Shown here piece by piece: positions 62,368 through 64,000 of a stretch of DNA of 64,000 nucleotides. The notes below the pieces were generated by a model. The model worked only from the letters and a program-made list of their open reading frames with translations. It was not told the origin of the DNA and searched no databases. The DNA is from Cohnella sp. CFH 77786 (GTDB lineage Bacteria; Bacillota; Bacilli; Paenibacillales; Paenibacillaceae): assembly GCF_019400745.1 (NCBI RefSeq), contig NZ_WJIB01000001.1, positions 124,001 through 188,000 of the forward strand. The letters run 5' to 3'. Numbering within the stretch: the stretch's first letter is position 1; every line of letters begins with the position of its first letter. The position numbers were made by a program, and so were the translations under genes.

Positions 62368-63384
62368 TCAGGCCAGCCGGATTTTACGGCCCGTCCTGGC
62401 GCTCTCGACGGCGCCGAATACCATGGCCGCGCTTTTGATATTGTCCTTGCAATCCGTCTCCGCGGGGCGGCCTTCCTCCAGCGCGGCGAACATCTCGTCG
62501 AGGCAGCCGCGGTGGCCTTCCCGGCCCAGCCAAGGTTCGGTCAGCGCAACGGGCTTGACCGGACGGCTGAAGCCGCCCTGCCGGGATTCGTCCACGACTT
62601 CCGCCGAGGCGGGTCCCGTCCCGTCCCACCGCACCGTCCCCTTGTCCCCGATGATCCGCCAGTCGGCTTCCCATGAGGTGTTGAAGCCTTCGCTGCACCA
62701 GGAACCGCGGTAGGTATAAACGGAACCGTCGCTCATTTCGAAAATGCAAACGGCCGAAGCGTTCCCCGCATACCAGGAGCCGGGCGGATTGAATTCGTGG
62801 CAGTAGACCGACACCGGATCCGCGCCGGTGAGAAACCGGGCCTGGTCGAACGTGTGGATGGCCATATCCACGATCAGCGGATTTTCCATCGCGTCCCGGA
62901 AGCCTCCGAAATGCGCCCCGATGAAGAAATCGGAATGAACCGTTCCCACCGTTCCGATCCCGCCGCGCGCCAGGAAATCGCGAATCGGGCGGATATGCTT
63001 CAGATACCGGCGGTTCTGCATGACCGAATACCGTTTGCCCGCCGCTTCCGCGGTCCGGACGACCTCTTCCGCGTCGGCCATCGACTCCGCCATCGGCTTC
63101 TCCCCGAACACGTGGCAGCCCAGGCGCAGCGCGGCCGTCGTAATCGATTTATGACTCGCCGGAACGGTCACGTCGAAGACGAGATTCGCTTCCGTCCGCT
63201 TGATCGCTTCCGATATATCGGTGAAAACGGGGACCTGCAGCCCGCGCCGCTCCGCCATCGCCTTGGCGCTTTCTTCGTAGAGGTCCACCAGCGCGACGAT
63301 CTCGGCATTCCCGCGCTGCGCCGCGTCATCCAACCACGCGCCCGCCATGCTCCCGCAGCCCGCGACCGCGATGCGATGTTTCAT
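62368..63384 (-). CDS. Gfo/Idh/MocA family oxidoreductase
   Basis: NAD(P)-dependent sugar or polyol dehydrogenase-like protein. The 338 residues have the Rossmann start HRIAVAGCGSMAGAWLDDAA, the EKP motif in GCHVFGEKPMAESMADAEEV and the C-terminal beta-sheet domain with NPLIVDMAIHTFDQARFL (catalytic-type D/H). ATG 63384 has AAGGAG; the frame is open upstream but unsupported. It diverges from an AraC-type gene, a common pairing for sugar-utilisation loci. Substrate unknown. Confidence 0.93.
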   Translation of the reverse strand: MKHRIAVAGCGSMAGAWLDDAAQRGNAEIVALVDLYEESAKAMAERRGLQVPVFTDISEAIKRTEANLVFDVTVPASHKSITTAALRLGCHVFGEKPMAESMADAEEVVRTAEAAGKRYSVMQNRRYLKHIRPIRDFLARGGIGTVGTVHSDFFIGAHFGGFRDAMENPLIVDMAIHTFDQARFLTGADPVSVYCHEFNPPGSWYAGNASAVCIFEMSDGSVYTYRGSWCSEGFNTSWEADWRIIGDKGTVRWDGTGPASAEVVDESRQGGFSRPVKPVALTEPWLGREGHRGCLDEMFAALEEGRPAETDCKDNIKSAAMVFGAVESARTGRKIRLA

Positions 63385-63532
63385 TTTCCATCTCTCCTTC
63401 AGCTCGCGTATCACCTGTAATCGTACAAGAACGTCAGGACCGCCGCTACGCAGAGGATTACGGTCTTTTCGCACGATTTTCCGATTCTGCCCCCAGAAAC
63501 TGCAGATGTGCAGGCATATGAACCGCAAAACG

Positions 63533-63541
63533 TGATAAAAT
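63533..63541 (+). promoter_or_regulatory. candidate promoter of the AraC-type gene
   Basis: Extended -10 TGATAAAAT, 42 bases before the ATG. No strong -35. Confidence 0.5.
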
Positions 63542-63583
63542 CGGTTGTATGCTCTGCGATAACGAAGCGAGGAGGCGGTGGAC

Positions 63584-64000
63584 ATGTCGCGCGCAACCCC
63601 GTATAAAGAACAAACCGTGCTTCCCGACCGCGGGTTTCCGATCAACGTCTTTTTCGTCGGTCCTATCCCTCATCATTGGCATGACCACATCGAATGGATC
63701 TACGTGAGGCAGGGGACAGCCCGCATCCAGGTCGACGCTTCGTTCGAGACCCTGTCGCAAGGGGAGCTCGTTTTCGTGAATTCCAAGCAGCTTCATGGAA
63801 CCGACTGGCTATCCGAAGACGCCAAACTACTCTGCATCGTATTCAACGAAGCGCTCGTCAGGGGAAGCGGACTCGACGTGACGGAGCATCACTATTTTCT
63901 TCCCTACCTGCATCAGCGCAGCGAATGGCCGGCCGTCATGCGCAAGGATCATCCGATCACCGGGGAAATCGGGGAGGCGTTCGCCCGCCTCGTGGAAGAA
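63584..64000 (+). CDS. AraC-type regulator, N-terminal part (cut by window edge)
   Basis: 139 codons are visible and the frame runs off the window. They encode a cupin-like effector domain: PHHWHDHIEWIYVRQGTARI, LSQGELVFVNSKQLHG, then LLCIVFNEALV, the pattern of AraC/XylS regulators of Paenibacillus. The HTH domain would be beyond base 64000, so the class is inferred. GGAGG precedes the ATG. It is divergent from the dehydrogenase, which it may control. Confidence 0.8.
   Translation, partial: MSRATPYKEQTVLPDRGFPINVFFVGPIPHHWHDHIEWIYVRQGTARIQVDASFETLSQGELVFVNSKQLHGTDWLSEDAKLLCIVFNEALVRGSGLDVTEHHYFLPYLHQRSEWPAVMRKDHPITGEIGEAFARLVEE

Overview
The window looks like chromosome of a fairly high-GC member of the Paenibacillaceae (Paenibacillus/Cohnella type). 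The gene order follows the Bacillus subtilis segment ylbM - rpmF - fapR - plsX - fab - acpP - rnc - smc - ftsY - ffh - rpsP - rimM - trmD - rplS - rbgA - rnhB - sucCD - dprA - topA - trmFO - hslVU - codY - fla/che. Shine-Dalgarno sites are strong (AAGGAGG type), GTG and TTG starts are common, and Firmicute regulators (CodY, FapR) and Zn-finger ribosomal protein L32 are present. Almost everything is on the minus strand, so the biological order runs from high to low coordinates.

Layout in coordinate order. 1-16142: proximal part of the fla/che operon (flgB, flgC, fliE-F-G-H-I-J, a MotE-like protein, fliK, flgD, an unnamed flagellar-operon protein, the hook gene, swrD, fliL, fliM, fliY, cheY, fliO-P-Q, and fliR cut by the window edge). 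16335-26903: codY-hslU-hslV-trmFO-topA, dprA, then sucCD; the xerC/codV gene expected between trmFO and hslV is absent. 26904-27894: about 1 kb without a gene, carrying a 52-bp hairpin repeat array. 27895-31399: a YifB/ComM-type AAA gene on the plus strand, a secreted copper-amine-oxidase-N-like protein behind a cyclic-di-GMP-I riboswitch with terminator, and yraN. 31423-39449: ylqH, ylqG, rnhB, an AlkD-like gene, rbgA, lepB, rplS, trmD, rimM, khpA and rpsP.

39548-44553: SRP genes ffh, ylxM and ftsY, with a MarR/MFS efflux pair inserted between ylxM and ftsY. 44578-55732: smc, rnc and the fatty-acid/phospholipid cluster fabF-acpP-fabG-fabD-fabH-plsX-fapR, interrupted between fabD and fabG by eleven 51-bp palindromic repeats. 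A FapR-type operator overlaps the fapR promoter. 56000-60616: rpmF and DUF177, then plus-strand ylbM (tmcAL) and ylbJ, then coaD-rsmD. 60617-64000: less conserved DNA with a possible structured RNA, several small or unrecognised ORFs, a Gfo/Idh/MocA oxidoreductase and a truncated AraC-type regulator.

The genes are mostly housekeeping: envelope lipid synthesis, ribosome and SRP biogenesis, chromosome maintenance, motility. The unusual content is between the genes: the riboswitch-controlled exported protein; two long hairpin-repeat arrays, one inside an essential operon; a dispersed hairpin element in the leaders of hslU, rpsP and fapR; a duplicated hairpin between sucC and sucD; and a hairpin cluster with GNRA loops near 60.8 kb. 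No CRISPR array, insertion sequence, prophage, rRNA or tRNA was seen.
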